Shown piece by piece: positions 1 to 5,898 of a stretch of 9,542 bases of DNA. The notes under the pieces were generated by a model. That model saw nothing but the letters and a program-made list of their open reading frames with translations. It did not search any database and was not told the DNA's origin. Origin of the DNA: Gammaproteobacteria bacterium (GTDB lineage: Bacteria > Pseudomonadota > Gammaproteobacteria > Enterobacterales > Alteromonadaceae); contig JAMCWV010000256.1 of assembly GCA_023481025.1 (NCBI GenBank), forward strand, positions 1 through 9,542. The letters are read 5' to 3'. Position 1 is the stretch's first letter; each line of letters starts with the position of its first letter. Made by a program: the position numbers and the translations under genes.

Positions 1-46
1 CACTTTAAACTACCTGAGCGCCGAGAAGATAGATGGTATCCCAGAT

Positions 47-77
47 GGGTAAAACCAAAACCGAGGAAATATCCTCG
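47..77 (-). terminator. Possible second (distal) intrinsic terminator for the cytochrome c5 gene
   Basis: CGAGGA (62-67) and TCCTCG (72-77) form a 6-bp stem with a 4-nt AATA loop. Read on the minus strand, the stem is followed by a T-rich but interrupted tract, GGTTTTGGTTTT. It lies just beyond the stronger terminator at 88-116, so it would act as a back-up stop for leftward transcription. The T-tract is imperfect, so termination is an inference. Confidence 0.4.
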
Positions 78-80
78 TAA

Positions 81-116
81 AATAAAAAATGCCAGTCAGC
101 TTAACTGACTGGCATT
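81..116 (-). terminator. Rho-independent terminator of the cytochrome c5 gene
   Basis: AATGCCAGTCAG (88-99) and CTGACTGGCATT (105-116) are perfect 12-bp inverted arms around a 5-nt loop. On the minus strand the hairpin runs directly into a T-rich tract (complement of 81-90), the classic intrinsic terminator layout. It starts about 50 bp past the stop codon of the leftward cytochrome gene. The plus strand has no T-run after the hairpin, so it is directional. Confidence 0.9.
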
Positions 117-166
117 ACTCACAAGGAGCGGTTTTTTAGAGGTTTTATGGTTGTTTCAGCGGAGGC

Positions 167-604
167 TTATAAGCCTTCGATCATGTACTCGATCGCACTT
201 TCAATTTCTTCGTCAGTACAGTTCATACAGCCGCCGCGTGGAGGCATTGCGTTGAAACCATTAATTGAATGCTCGAGCAGGACGTCCATACCTTGTGCTA
301 AACGATCAGTCCAATCGTCTGCAACGCCTTTACGTGGCGCACCAAGTACACCTGAAGTATGACATGCCGCACACGCTTGAGTGTAAACTTGCTCAGCAGA
401 GCGTCCGCCTTCAGAAGCTTGTTGGCCGTTCGCTTGAGCAGTTTCGTCACCCGCTAAACGAACTTTCGCCACTGGCTTAATACGCTCTGCAATGGCTTCG
501 CGTGACATGTCTTGCGCAGACATTGCCATGACACCACCTGCTACGGCAATACCCGCAACCACAGTTACAACTTTTTTCCAACTTAACAGATTTGACAACT
601 TCAC
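167..604 (-). CDS. Cytochrome c5 family monoheme c-type cytochrome
   Basis: This 145-residue protein is an exported electron carrier acting on the periplasmic side of the inner membrane. Residues 1-30 have a positive N-terminus and a hydrophobic stretch (about 12-28), which could be a cleaved signal peptide or an uncleaved anchor. The heme site is CAACH (Cys78, Cys81, His82). The sixth iron ligand is predicted to be Met120 in the segment AMPPRGGCMNC. Cys126 and Cys129 match the disulfide typical of the c5 group. Residues 31-70 form a charged, Gln/Gly-rich linker before the heme domain. The start is a GTG at 604, preceded by AGGAG at good spacing. The gene stands alone, diverges from dinB and ends before a strong terminator. 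The redox partner is not evident; terminal oxidases or anaerobic reductases are usual for the family. The family call is firm, the exact role is not. Confidence 0.93.
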   Translation of the reverse strand: MKLSNLLSWKKVVTVVAGIAVAGGVMAMSAQDMSREAIAERIKPVAKVRLAGDETAQANGQQASEGGRSAEQVYTQACAACHTSGVLGAPRKGVADDWTDRLAQGMDVLLEHSINGFNAMPPRGGCMNCTDEEIESAIEYMIEGL

Positions 605-659
605 GGCCTTCTCCTGATTAATTCAGTGGCGATTGTCCCAAAGTCTGAGACAGGTTTGC

Positions 660-691
660 GGCGATTATAACGCCAAATTTCTTTGGATGAA
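660..691 (-). promoter_or_regulatory. Probable promoter of the cytochrome c5 gene, -10 inside an inverted repeat
   Basis: The minus strand carries a perfect TATAAT (complement of 664-669) about 60 bp upstream of the cytochrome start. The best -35 at allowed spacing is weak (TTCATC, complement of 686-691, 16 bp spacer). The -10 lies between GGCG (660-663) and CGCC (671-674), an interrupted palindrome that could be a repressor site. The -10 is seen directly; the operator role is a guess. Confidence 0.45.
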
Positions 692-777
692 ACTCTTGTT
701 ACCAAGATTTGTGTTAACATCGTCGTCATTCTTAAAACGATACGCAGCCCAAATCGGTTCAATCTTCGGTGCACGTT

Positions 778-1878
778 ATGGCAACTACTCGGGTGCGGAA
801 AATAGCCCTGCTCGACCTCGACGCGTTCTTTGCTGCGGTCGAAGTTCTCGACAACCCAACTTTACGGAATCAACCGTTTGCTGTGGGTGGCGGCGGTGAG
901 CGCGGTGTCGTCGCAACCTGTAACTATCTCGCCCGCCAATTTGGCGTTCGCAGCGCGATGCCCGGCCATCAAGCACGTAAGCTCTGCCCGCAATTAATCT
1001 TCGTCAAACCCAATATGGCCAAGTACAAAGCCATGTCGAAGCGCGTCTACGACGTCTTACTGCGCTACACCGACTTAGTCGAGCCCGCTTCAATCGATGA
1101 GTTTTATCTCGATCTGACTGCAAATACTGCTTTTCAAGGCAGTGCAACGCGCACGCTCGAAGCAATTCGTGATGAACTGCGCAGTATTGGAATTACCGCA
1201 TCCGCCGGAATTTCGAGCCAAAAGATGGTCGCGAAAATTGCCTCCGAAGAGAATAAACCGGATGGTCAGTTTGTGGTACCGCCCGAACAGATCGTCAGCT
1301 TTTTATCCGCCTTGCCGATTCGAAGGATTCCCGGCGTAGGTCCCAAAAGCCAAGAACGATTAGCCGCGGCCGGTTTTAATATCGTGCGGGACATCCAACA
1401 GTGCGACCCGGCAAAATTACAGCGTTTACTGGGTGATCATGCCGGTATGCTGCTCTTTCAACGTTGCCTCGGTGTTGATGACCGGCCAGTCAGCCTATCA
1501 CGTACACGCAAACAAATTAGTGTCGAGGAAACCTTACACCGCGACTTTCGTCATGTAAAAGAAGCGGAACGGTTTCTCGAAACCACCTTGCTACCGGCCT
1601 TGCGCAAGCGGATTCAACAAGCGCCTGATTATCGGGACATGGATACCTTGCGTTGGCAGGATATCCGCGCCAAGGCACAAACGATCAAGCTCAAGTTCCA
1701 CGACTTTAATCAGACTACCGTGAGTAAAGTGTCCAATCGAGTTTCCCCAGCACTCTATTATCAGTTGCTGCAAGAAGCCTGGCCACGCGGGCGCGAGCGC
1801 CCTGTTCGCTTGCTTGGCTTGGGAATTACTCTGCCGGATCCGGATGAACAACGTCAGCTAGAACTGGACTTGGAATAA
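778..1878 (+). CDS. dinB: DNA polymerase IV (Y-family translesion polymerase)
   Basis: DinB copies past damaged template bases with low fidelity and is recruited by the sliding clamp. Starting from ATG at 778 the product is 366 aa. The palm has the LLDLDAFFAAVE motif (catalytic Asp13, steric-gate Phe18) and SIDEFYLDLT (catalytic Asp107-Glu108). TASAGIS and KIASEENKPDGQ are typical Y-family motifs. The thumb has a helix-hairpin-helix, RRIPGVGPKSQERL (about 182-195). The little finger follows, and the protein ends in QLELDLE, a fit to the clamp-binding motif. The little finger carries about ten more residues than E. coli DinB, just before TIKLKFHDFNQTT (around 282-300). A GTG at 769 in the same frame is an alternative start, but neither start has a good Shine-Dalgarno; 778 has a weak GGTG. 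No LexA box is visible upstream. The 3' end overlaps the convergent peptidase gene by 53 bp. Confidence 0.96.
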   Translation: MATTRVRKIALLDLDAFFAAVEVLDNPTLRNQPFAVGGGGERGVVATCNYLARQFGVRSAMPGHQARKLCPQLIFVKPNMAKYKAMSKRVYDVLLRYTDLVEPASIDEFYLDLTANTAFQGSATRTLEAIRDELRSIGITASAGISSQKMVAKIASEENKPDGQFVVPPEQIVSFLSALPIRRIPGVGPKSQERLAAAGFNIVRDIQQCDPAKLQRLLGDHAGMLLFQRCLGVDDRPVSLSRTRKQISVEETLHRDFRHVKEAERFLETTLLPALRKRIQQAPDYRDMDTLRWQDIRAKAQTIKLKFHDFNQTTVSKVSNRVSPALYYQLLQEAWPRGRERPVRLLGLGITLPDPDEQRQLELDLE

Positions 1879-3985
1879 TTGGCTCGCCATGAAGGAAGCA
1901 GCCGTCATCGCTTTCACTAAAGCCAAGCTCAGCAAGTAATTCATTCGCTTGATACACATAGCGCAATAACCACAGTAAATAGCGCACATCCGCATGAATG
2001 AGGCGGTGACGCTCTGCCGAAAACTGCCAGTCGCTCAGAATTGCAGGGGTTGTACTGTCGAACACGAGGCCAATCAGTTCACCGTTCGCATTCAGGGTTG
2101 GGCTTCCCGAGCTACCTCCGGTACCGTCCGCGGTGGAAAGAAAGTTTAATGTCAGTTCGTCCATGCTGTTGGCTAAACAGCCGGCACCATGCACCGCAAC
2201 TGCTGCATGCATGGCAAAAGGTAGCTCGTACCGCTCGGCACTGCCAACCAATGCAAATAATGAACTCATCGTGGTTTGGCTGCTGCCTTCTGCTGCCGCT
2301 GACACCGTGCCACGACTCAGTCGATAGGTTCGATTGGCATTGTCGGCCAAGCGTTTTTCTTGCGCACGCTTGAATTGGCGCATGCCGGTGTACCACAGCG
2401 CATTCCCCTGTTGCTCAATACCGCGTAGTTCACGCTCGAGTAAATCCCACTCCAAGCGGCTCTCTGCTGTGGTGACCGAGAACTGAATCCAACTATCTGT
2501 GCTGCGCCGCATGTCTGCTAGGCTTGCACGCATCTGCTCTTCTAAATACTCACTGTCGTGGAGCTGACTTGCCGCATAAATGCTAGTAACAAATTCACGC
2601 AATTCGGCACTGCTGGCATGTTTATCCAATTGAAAAAAATCACGAATAAAGGCGATTTGTTGGGATTGCGGCAGCTGCTTATGCGCCTCCAATAGCGACA
2701 GCAACAATTCAATTTCGACGTTGGGATCAAACTGACGCTGTAAACTTAAAAGCTGCGAGCGCAATGCTGGAATTTGTTGCACCTGATAGCCGCGTGTCCG
2801 ACGATCGTCTGGCCGGCTTGCTTCCTGAGCTAACCGATATAAATGCTGTGCGATCGCGGGAAGGCGCAACTCTTGAAAAAAACTCCACCAAAGTTGCCGT
2901 TGTAGTTGTGCTTCGCGTGCAGAAATTGCTCGCAGTAATAAAGAAAGACTTTGCTGAAACTGTTCGTCACGCTCTTGCGCAATTAACCATTGCTGGTAAT
3001 CATTTTGGGCGGTCGCGAGTGCAGCCAAAATCGCTTCCTCTTCGCCCACCTCAAGCATGCCTCGATAATTTTGCAGACGATTACCCCAGCGCACCCGAGA
3101 CGGCGCGTAGCGCAACTCAATCGCCGGGTTGTCCAGCATAGGCTGGTCGATAATCGCTAACCAATCCTGTAAATACGCAATTGCTTGTGGGTAAAACTGG
3201 GTGAAGGCTAATTCTGCTTCGGCAACCGGTCGGTGGCGTTGGGTCACACCTGGAAACCCAGCAACAAACACCTCATGATCCGTTGCAGTAGCTGCTGGCG
3301 ACAGCGGCAACCATTCAGGCGGTTGATAGGGTTGACCTTTGTCGTCATAAACACGAATCAGCGCAAGATCTGCGCTGTGGCGCGGCCATTGCCAGTTATC
3401 CTCGACACCACCGAAATGCCCGACCTCAACCGGCGGAGCCCAGACTAAACGCACTTGGGGAAACACGCGATCAGCAACCAACAAATAACCTTGACCGCCA
3501 TAGTGCTCGACCACACGACATTGCACATTGGTTTGCTGCTCGCAACGGCGTAACACTTCATTGCGGTTATTGGCAATTTGATTAAAACGAGCTGCACCAG
3601 TGAGTCGCGAAGTAACCCCTTGCAACACTTGCTCGGTTACATCAGTGCGACTGAGCGTTACTTGCACGGTAAAGTCACGCGGCGCGATCAACTCCAGCTC
3701 AGGGCGCAACCCCAAAAAGCCATCGCGAAAATAGTTTTGCTCAACCGTTGAACGGTATTGAAGCACTTCCAAAATACAGTGGTGATTGGTCAACACCAAG
3801 CCTGTCGTAGACACGAATGTGCCTGAGCAGCCGCCCACTTTCACAACAGCTGACGCTGGCGGCGGTGACCAAGGCGGCTGTTGTTCAGGCAGCCAAAGTC
3901 CCTCGTCCGCAACGGCGGTTTGCAGCCACAGGAAAAGCAGCGCAACTGTGACCGTAAGCGATGTGCGTGTTCGGGTGGAAAACAT
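1826..3985 (-). CDS. S46 family dipeptidyl-peptidase (DPP7/DPP11-like), periplasmic
   Basis: This 719-aa serine exopeptidase should release dipeptides from peptide N-termini in the periplasm. Residues 1-26 are a signal peptide ending AVA before DEG. The chymotrypsin-fold triad is visible: His69 in LTNHHC, Asp206 in WPRHSADLAL and Ser626 in GGSSGSP. Cys53 in GGCSGTFVS could pair with Cys70. DNWQWPRH (from 196) and QNYRGM (from 305) match the sites that hold the substrate N-terminus in Porphyromonas DPP11; the helical region lies between about 310 and 560. By motif spacing, the residue that sets P1 preference (Gly673 in DPP7, Arg673 in DPP11) is Ser644, after Phe-Asp. The usual ~20-residue segment between the mature N-terminus and GGC is missing. 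The C-terminus runs about 28 residues past ELGF. The start is ATG with AAGGAAAGGA just upstream. The gene diverges from purE and overlaps dinB tail to tail. Family is secure, specificity is not. Confidence 0.93.
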   Translation of the reverse strand: MFSTRTRTSLTVTVALLFLWLQTAVADEGLWLPEQQPPWSPPPASAVVKVGGCSGTFVSTTGLVLTNHHCILEVLQYRSTVEQNYFRDGFLGLRPELELIAPRDFTVQVTLSRTDVTEQVLQGVTSRLTGAARFNQIANNRNEVLRRCEQQTNVQCRVVEHYGGQGYLLVADRVFPQVRLVWAPPVEVGHFGGVEDNWQWPRHSADLALIRVYDDKGQPYQPPEWLPLSPAATATDHEVFVAGFPGVTQRHRPVAEAELAFTQFYPQAIAYLQDWLAIIDQPMLDNPAIELRYAPSRVRWGNRLQNYRGMLEVGEEEAILAALATAQNDYQQWLIAQERDEQFQQSLSLLLRAISAREAQLQRQLWWSFFQELRLPAIAQHLYRLAQEASRPDDRRTRGYQVQQIPALRSQLLSLQRQFDPNVEIELLLSLLEAHKQLPQSQQIAFIRDFFQLDKHASSAELREFVTSIYAASQLHDSEYLEEQMRASLADMRRSTDSWIQFSVTTAESRLEWDLLERELRGIEQQGNALWYTGMRQFKRAQEKRLADNANRTYRLSRGTVSAAAEGSSQTTMSSLFALVGSAERYELPFAMHAAVAVHGAGCLANSMDELTLNFLSTADGTGGSSGSPTLNANGELIGLVFDSTTPAILSDWQFSAERHRLIHADVRYLLWLLRYVYQANELLAELGFSESDDGCFLHGEPIIPSPVLADVVHPDPAE

Positions 3986-4004
3986 GTCCTTTCCTTGTCA
4001 GAGT

Positions 4005-4026
4005 TCTCAGCACTATCTCAGCACTA
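4005..4026. repeat. Perfect 11-bp tandem direct repeat upstream of the S46 peptidase gene
   Basis: TCTCAGCACTA occurs twice back to back (4005-4015 and 4016-4026) with no mismatch. It lies between the proposed -10 of the peptidase promoter (4027-4032) and its ribosome binding site (about 3987-3996). The 11-bp period is about one helical turn, as expected for two copies of a regulator binding the same DNA face. An operator role is inferred; a chance duplication is also possible. Confidence 0.8.
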
Positions 4027-4055
4027 ATTGTACGTCAGAATGCGCTCCCTAAAAC
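4027..4055 (-). promoter_or_regulatory. Tentative promoter of the S46 peptidase gene
   Basis: The minus strand reads TACAAT (complement of 4027-4032), five of six matches to the -10 consensus. A weak -35, GTTTTA (complement of 4050-4055), lies 17 bp away. Transcription would start around 4020, inside the 11-bp tandem repeat, giving a short leader of about 35 nt. The call rests mainly on the -10. Confidence 0.35.
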
Positions 4056-4149
4056 TTAAATTACACAATTTTTTAACAGTTGAGGTGATTTACGCCACCT
4101 AGAGTCAGCATCCATTCAATATCACTGCGATGGATAAGACTGAGAATCC

Positions 4150-4179
4150 GTGCAAAAAAGACACGAATGCTGCTATAAT
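4150..4179 (+). promoter_or_regulatory. Sigma-70 promoter of purE with extended -10
   Basis: TGCTATAAT (4171-4179) is a perfect -10 hexamer with the TGn extension. A partial -35, GTGCAA (4150-4155), sits 18 bp upstream. The start point would be near 4186, leaving a leader of roughly 37 nt before the purE ATG. That is too short for a riboswitch. I could not fit a convincing PurR operator here. Confidence 0.7.
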
Positions 4180-4222
4180 CCGCGCCTTAAATTTTCCGCA
4201 ACCGCTACTGCAGGAGCAAACC

Positions 4223-4711
4223 ATGGCATCTGTGCTGATTTTAATGGGTTCTAACTCGGACTGGCCAGTCATGCAAGCCGCAGCGCGCATGCTTGAAGAT
4301 CTCGGCGTGCAATGGGAAGCGCGTGTCGTTTCTGCGCATCGCACCCCCGACCTTCTCGCCACAACCATGCAAGAAGCCGAACAAAGTGACGTCCGCGTCG
4401 TGATTGCTGGCGCCGGTGGCGCAGCGCATCTGCCTGGCATGCTTGCAGCCTTTACACACCTCCCAGTATTTGGTGTCCCGGTTCCAAGTAAGCAATTGAA
4501 AGGTCTCGACAGCCTGCTATCAATCGTACAGATGCCAAAAGGCGTTGCTGTTGGTACGCTTGCCGTAGGAGAAGCAGGTGCGGCAAATGCTGGCCTGCTC
4601 GCTGCACAGGTTATTGCGACCACTGAGCCAAGCGTCCGCGACAAGGTCATTGCTTTCCGTCACGAGCAACGCGAAAAAGTCCTAGCGAACAGTCAGCTTC
4701 AGCTAGACTAA
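4223..4711 (+). CDS. purE: N5-carboxyaminoimidazole ribonucleotide mutase (PurE, class I)
   Basis: PurE moves the carboxyl group of N5-CAIR to C4 to give CAIR in de novo purine synthesis, using the N5-CAIR made by PurK. The 162-aa product is normal for class I PurE. Motifs visible are the nucleotide-phosphate loop GSNSDWPVM (9-17), SAHRTP with the catalytic His39, and [11 protein letters not shown] in the active site. [11 protein letters not shown] and [11 protein letters not shown] follow, as in E. coli PurE. The ATG at 4223 has AGGAG six bases upstream. The frame is open further upstream to an ATG at 4130, but that ATG lies before the promoter, so 4223 is the start. purK follows 71 bp after the stop. 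The pairing with purK shows this is the bacterial two-enzyme route rather than the single-enzyme class II type. Confidence 0.98.
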   Translation: MASVLILMGSNSDWPVMQAAARMLEDLGVQWEARVVSAHRTPDLLATTMQEAEQSDVRVVIAGAGGAAHLPGMLAAFTHLPVFGVPVPSKQLKGLDSLLSIVQMPKGVAVGTLAVGEAGAANAGLLAAQVIATTEPSVRDKVIAFRHEQREKVLANSQLQLD

Positions 4712-4782
4712 TGTGCTTTAAGCACGCGACAGCCACGAATGAGAGTCAAGAGTTAAAGCCAATCGTTGGAGCGAGAGAACGC

Positions 4783-5868
4783 ATGAAACTACTGATTTTG
4801 GGGAACGGCCAACTCGGTCAAATGCTCGCACAAAGCTGCATTCAACTGGGCCATGAAGTGCTTCTGGTCAACACCCGTAGCAATCAAGTCGTTCCTGCGG
4901 CTGCCCATGTGGAACTGCCGATGAGTATTGCCCAAGCCATGGCATGGGCTGACATTGTCAGTTGGGAACATGAGCAACTCGATCCAGAACACGTGCAATT
5001 GGCTGCAGATAAGCTACTAACCGACGCCGAAAAAATTCGGCCTCTGACTCACCGCCAACTTGAAAAAGCCATGTGCGACTCGCTCGGTATTGCCACGGCC
5101 CCGTGGAATTCATACGATTCTCAAAGCGCATTCTTAGACGTGATGGCGAAGTGGCAGCAGCCGGTCGTCATCAAAGCATCATTTGGTGGTTACGATGGTA
5201 AAAGCCAGTGGCGCTGGCAGCCCGGTGACGATGTCCAAGCCTTAGTTGCACAAGCGGGTCAGCAACCGGGTATTATCGAGGCTATGATTCCGTTTCGCTG
5301 CGAGGTCTCCATTGTCGGCGCGCGCGCTCAAGACGGTCGTATTCTGTGCTACCCATTGGTTGAGAACGTCCACCGCCAAGGGATTTTGAGCCACACATTT
5401 GCCGGTTTTGAAGAGTTCCCAGCCCACTTGCAACAAGCCGCTGAAGACGCGTTTCGCAAGATCACCGAACATTTGGGCTATGTTGGTACGTTAGCCATCG
5501 AATTTTTTGTGGTTGGCGAGGGTGATCAGGCTGAGTTATTGGTCAATGAAATTGCGCCACGCGTGCACAACTCAGGCCATTGGTCCTTAACCGGTTGCAA
5601 CGCCAGTCAATTCGACCTCCATATTCGCGCGTTAACCAATATGCCATTCCCAGCATTGTCGATGACTCCAACACTCATGTTGAATGCCATCGGCTGCGAA
5701 CAGGTACCCCAAGCACTTTGGCAGCACCCGCACGCCCAAGTCTATTGGTACGGCAAAGAACCGCGGGTCGGACGTAAAGTCGGGCACGTCAACTTCCGCG
5801 ACTTGAGTCAAGCCGAAGCCAACGCACTGGTTTCCGACTGGACAGAGGCGCTACAGCTGCTATCGTAG
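4783..5868 (+). CDS. purK: 5-(carboxyamino)imidazole ribonucleotide synthase (PurK)
   Basis: PurK is a cytosolic ATP-grasp enzyme that carboxylates AIR with bicarbonate and ATP to N5-CAIR, the substrate of PurE. The 361-aa product has the N-terminal glycine-rich GNGQLGQML (7-15). The central ATP-grasp part contains VVIKASFGGYDGKSQW. LLVNEIAPRVHNSGHW carries the metal-binding Glu and Asn residues, then comes SQFDLHIRAL. The C-terminal GRKVGHVN is also typical. I chose ATG 4783 because the family begins at MKLLILGNGQLG and GAGAG lies five bases upstream. An in-frame ATG at 4711 overlaps the purE stop as TAATG and would add 24 residues not typical of the family. A small perfect hairpin (4713-4725) follows the purE stop; it has no T-tract and is not a terminator. 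The gene shares its transcript with purE and probably glpK. Confidence 0.97.
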   Translation: MKLLILGNGQLGQMLAQSCIQLGHEVLLVNTRSNQVVPAAAHVELPMSIAQAMAWADIVSWEHEQLDPEHVQLAADKLLTDAEKIRPLTHRQLEKAMCDSLGIATAPWNSYDSQSAFLDVMAKWQQPVVIKASFGGYDGKSQWRWQPGDDVQALVAQAGQQPGIIEAMIPFRCEVSIVGARAQDGRILCYPLVENVHRQGILSHTFAGFEEFPAHLQQAAEDAFRKITEHLGYVGTLAIEFFVVGEGDQAELLVNEIAPRVHNSGHWSLTGCNASQFDLHIRALTNMPFPALSMTPTLMLNAIGCEQVPQALWQHPHAQVYWYGKEPRVGRKVGHVNFRDLSQAEANALVSDWTEALQLLS

Positions 5869-5869
5869 A

Positions 5870-5890
5870 CTTTCCATCGATTGGAAAGGA
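5870..5890 (+). promoter_or_regulatory. Hairpin overlapping the glpK Shine-Dalgarno, after the purK stop
   Basis: CTTTCCA (5870-5876) and TGGAAAG (5882-5888) form a perfect 7-bp stem with a 5-nt loop, starting one base after the purK TAG. The right arm includes the first bases of the glpK Shine-Dalgarno AAGGA (5886-5890). In RNA this would partly hide the site until a ribosome finishing purK opens the left arm, so it may couple translation of the two genes. No T-run follows, so it is not a terminator. The pairing is seen; the function is inferred. Confidence 0.6.
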
Positions 5891-5898
5891 CAACGACA

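Noticed and set aside
614..626. CTGATTAATTCAG as a LexA (SOS) box for dinB
   Set aside because: The CTG and CAG are 7 bp apart, not the 10 bp of gammaproteobacterial LexA boxes, and the site lies next to the cytochrome start rather than dinB.
2764..3141. Plus-strand open frame of 125 codons opposite the peptidase
   Set aside because: It lies fully inside the well-supported S46 gene, has no family resemblance I can see and no ribosome site; an antisense shadow.
4083..4100. AGGTG/CACCT inverted repeat in the peptidase-purE spacer
   Set aside because: Only 5 bp arms with an 8-nt gap, no T-run and no clear link to either promoter; easily chance.
4148..4170. PurR operator at the purE promoter
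   Set aside because: Only one half resembles ACGCAAAC (about five of eight bases) and the other half does not match.
4130..4222. Upstream in-frame extension of purE from ATG 4130 (31 residues)
   Set aside because: The purE -10 TATAAT (4174-4179) lies inside it, the family starts at ATG 4223, and 4223 has a good AGGAG.
4713..4725. GTGCTTTAAGCAC as a terminator between purE and purK
   Set aside because: The stem is short with a tiny loop and no T-tract follows; purE and purK should be cotranscribed.
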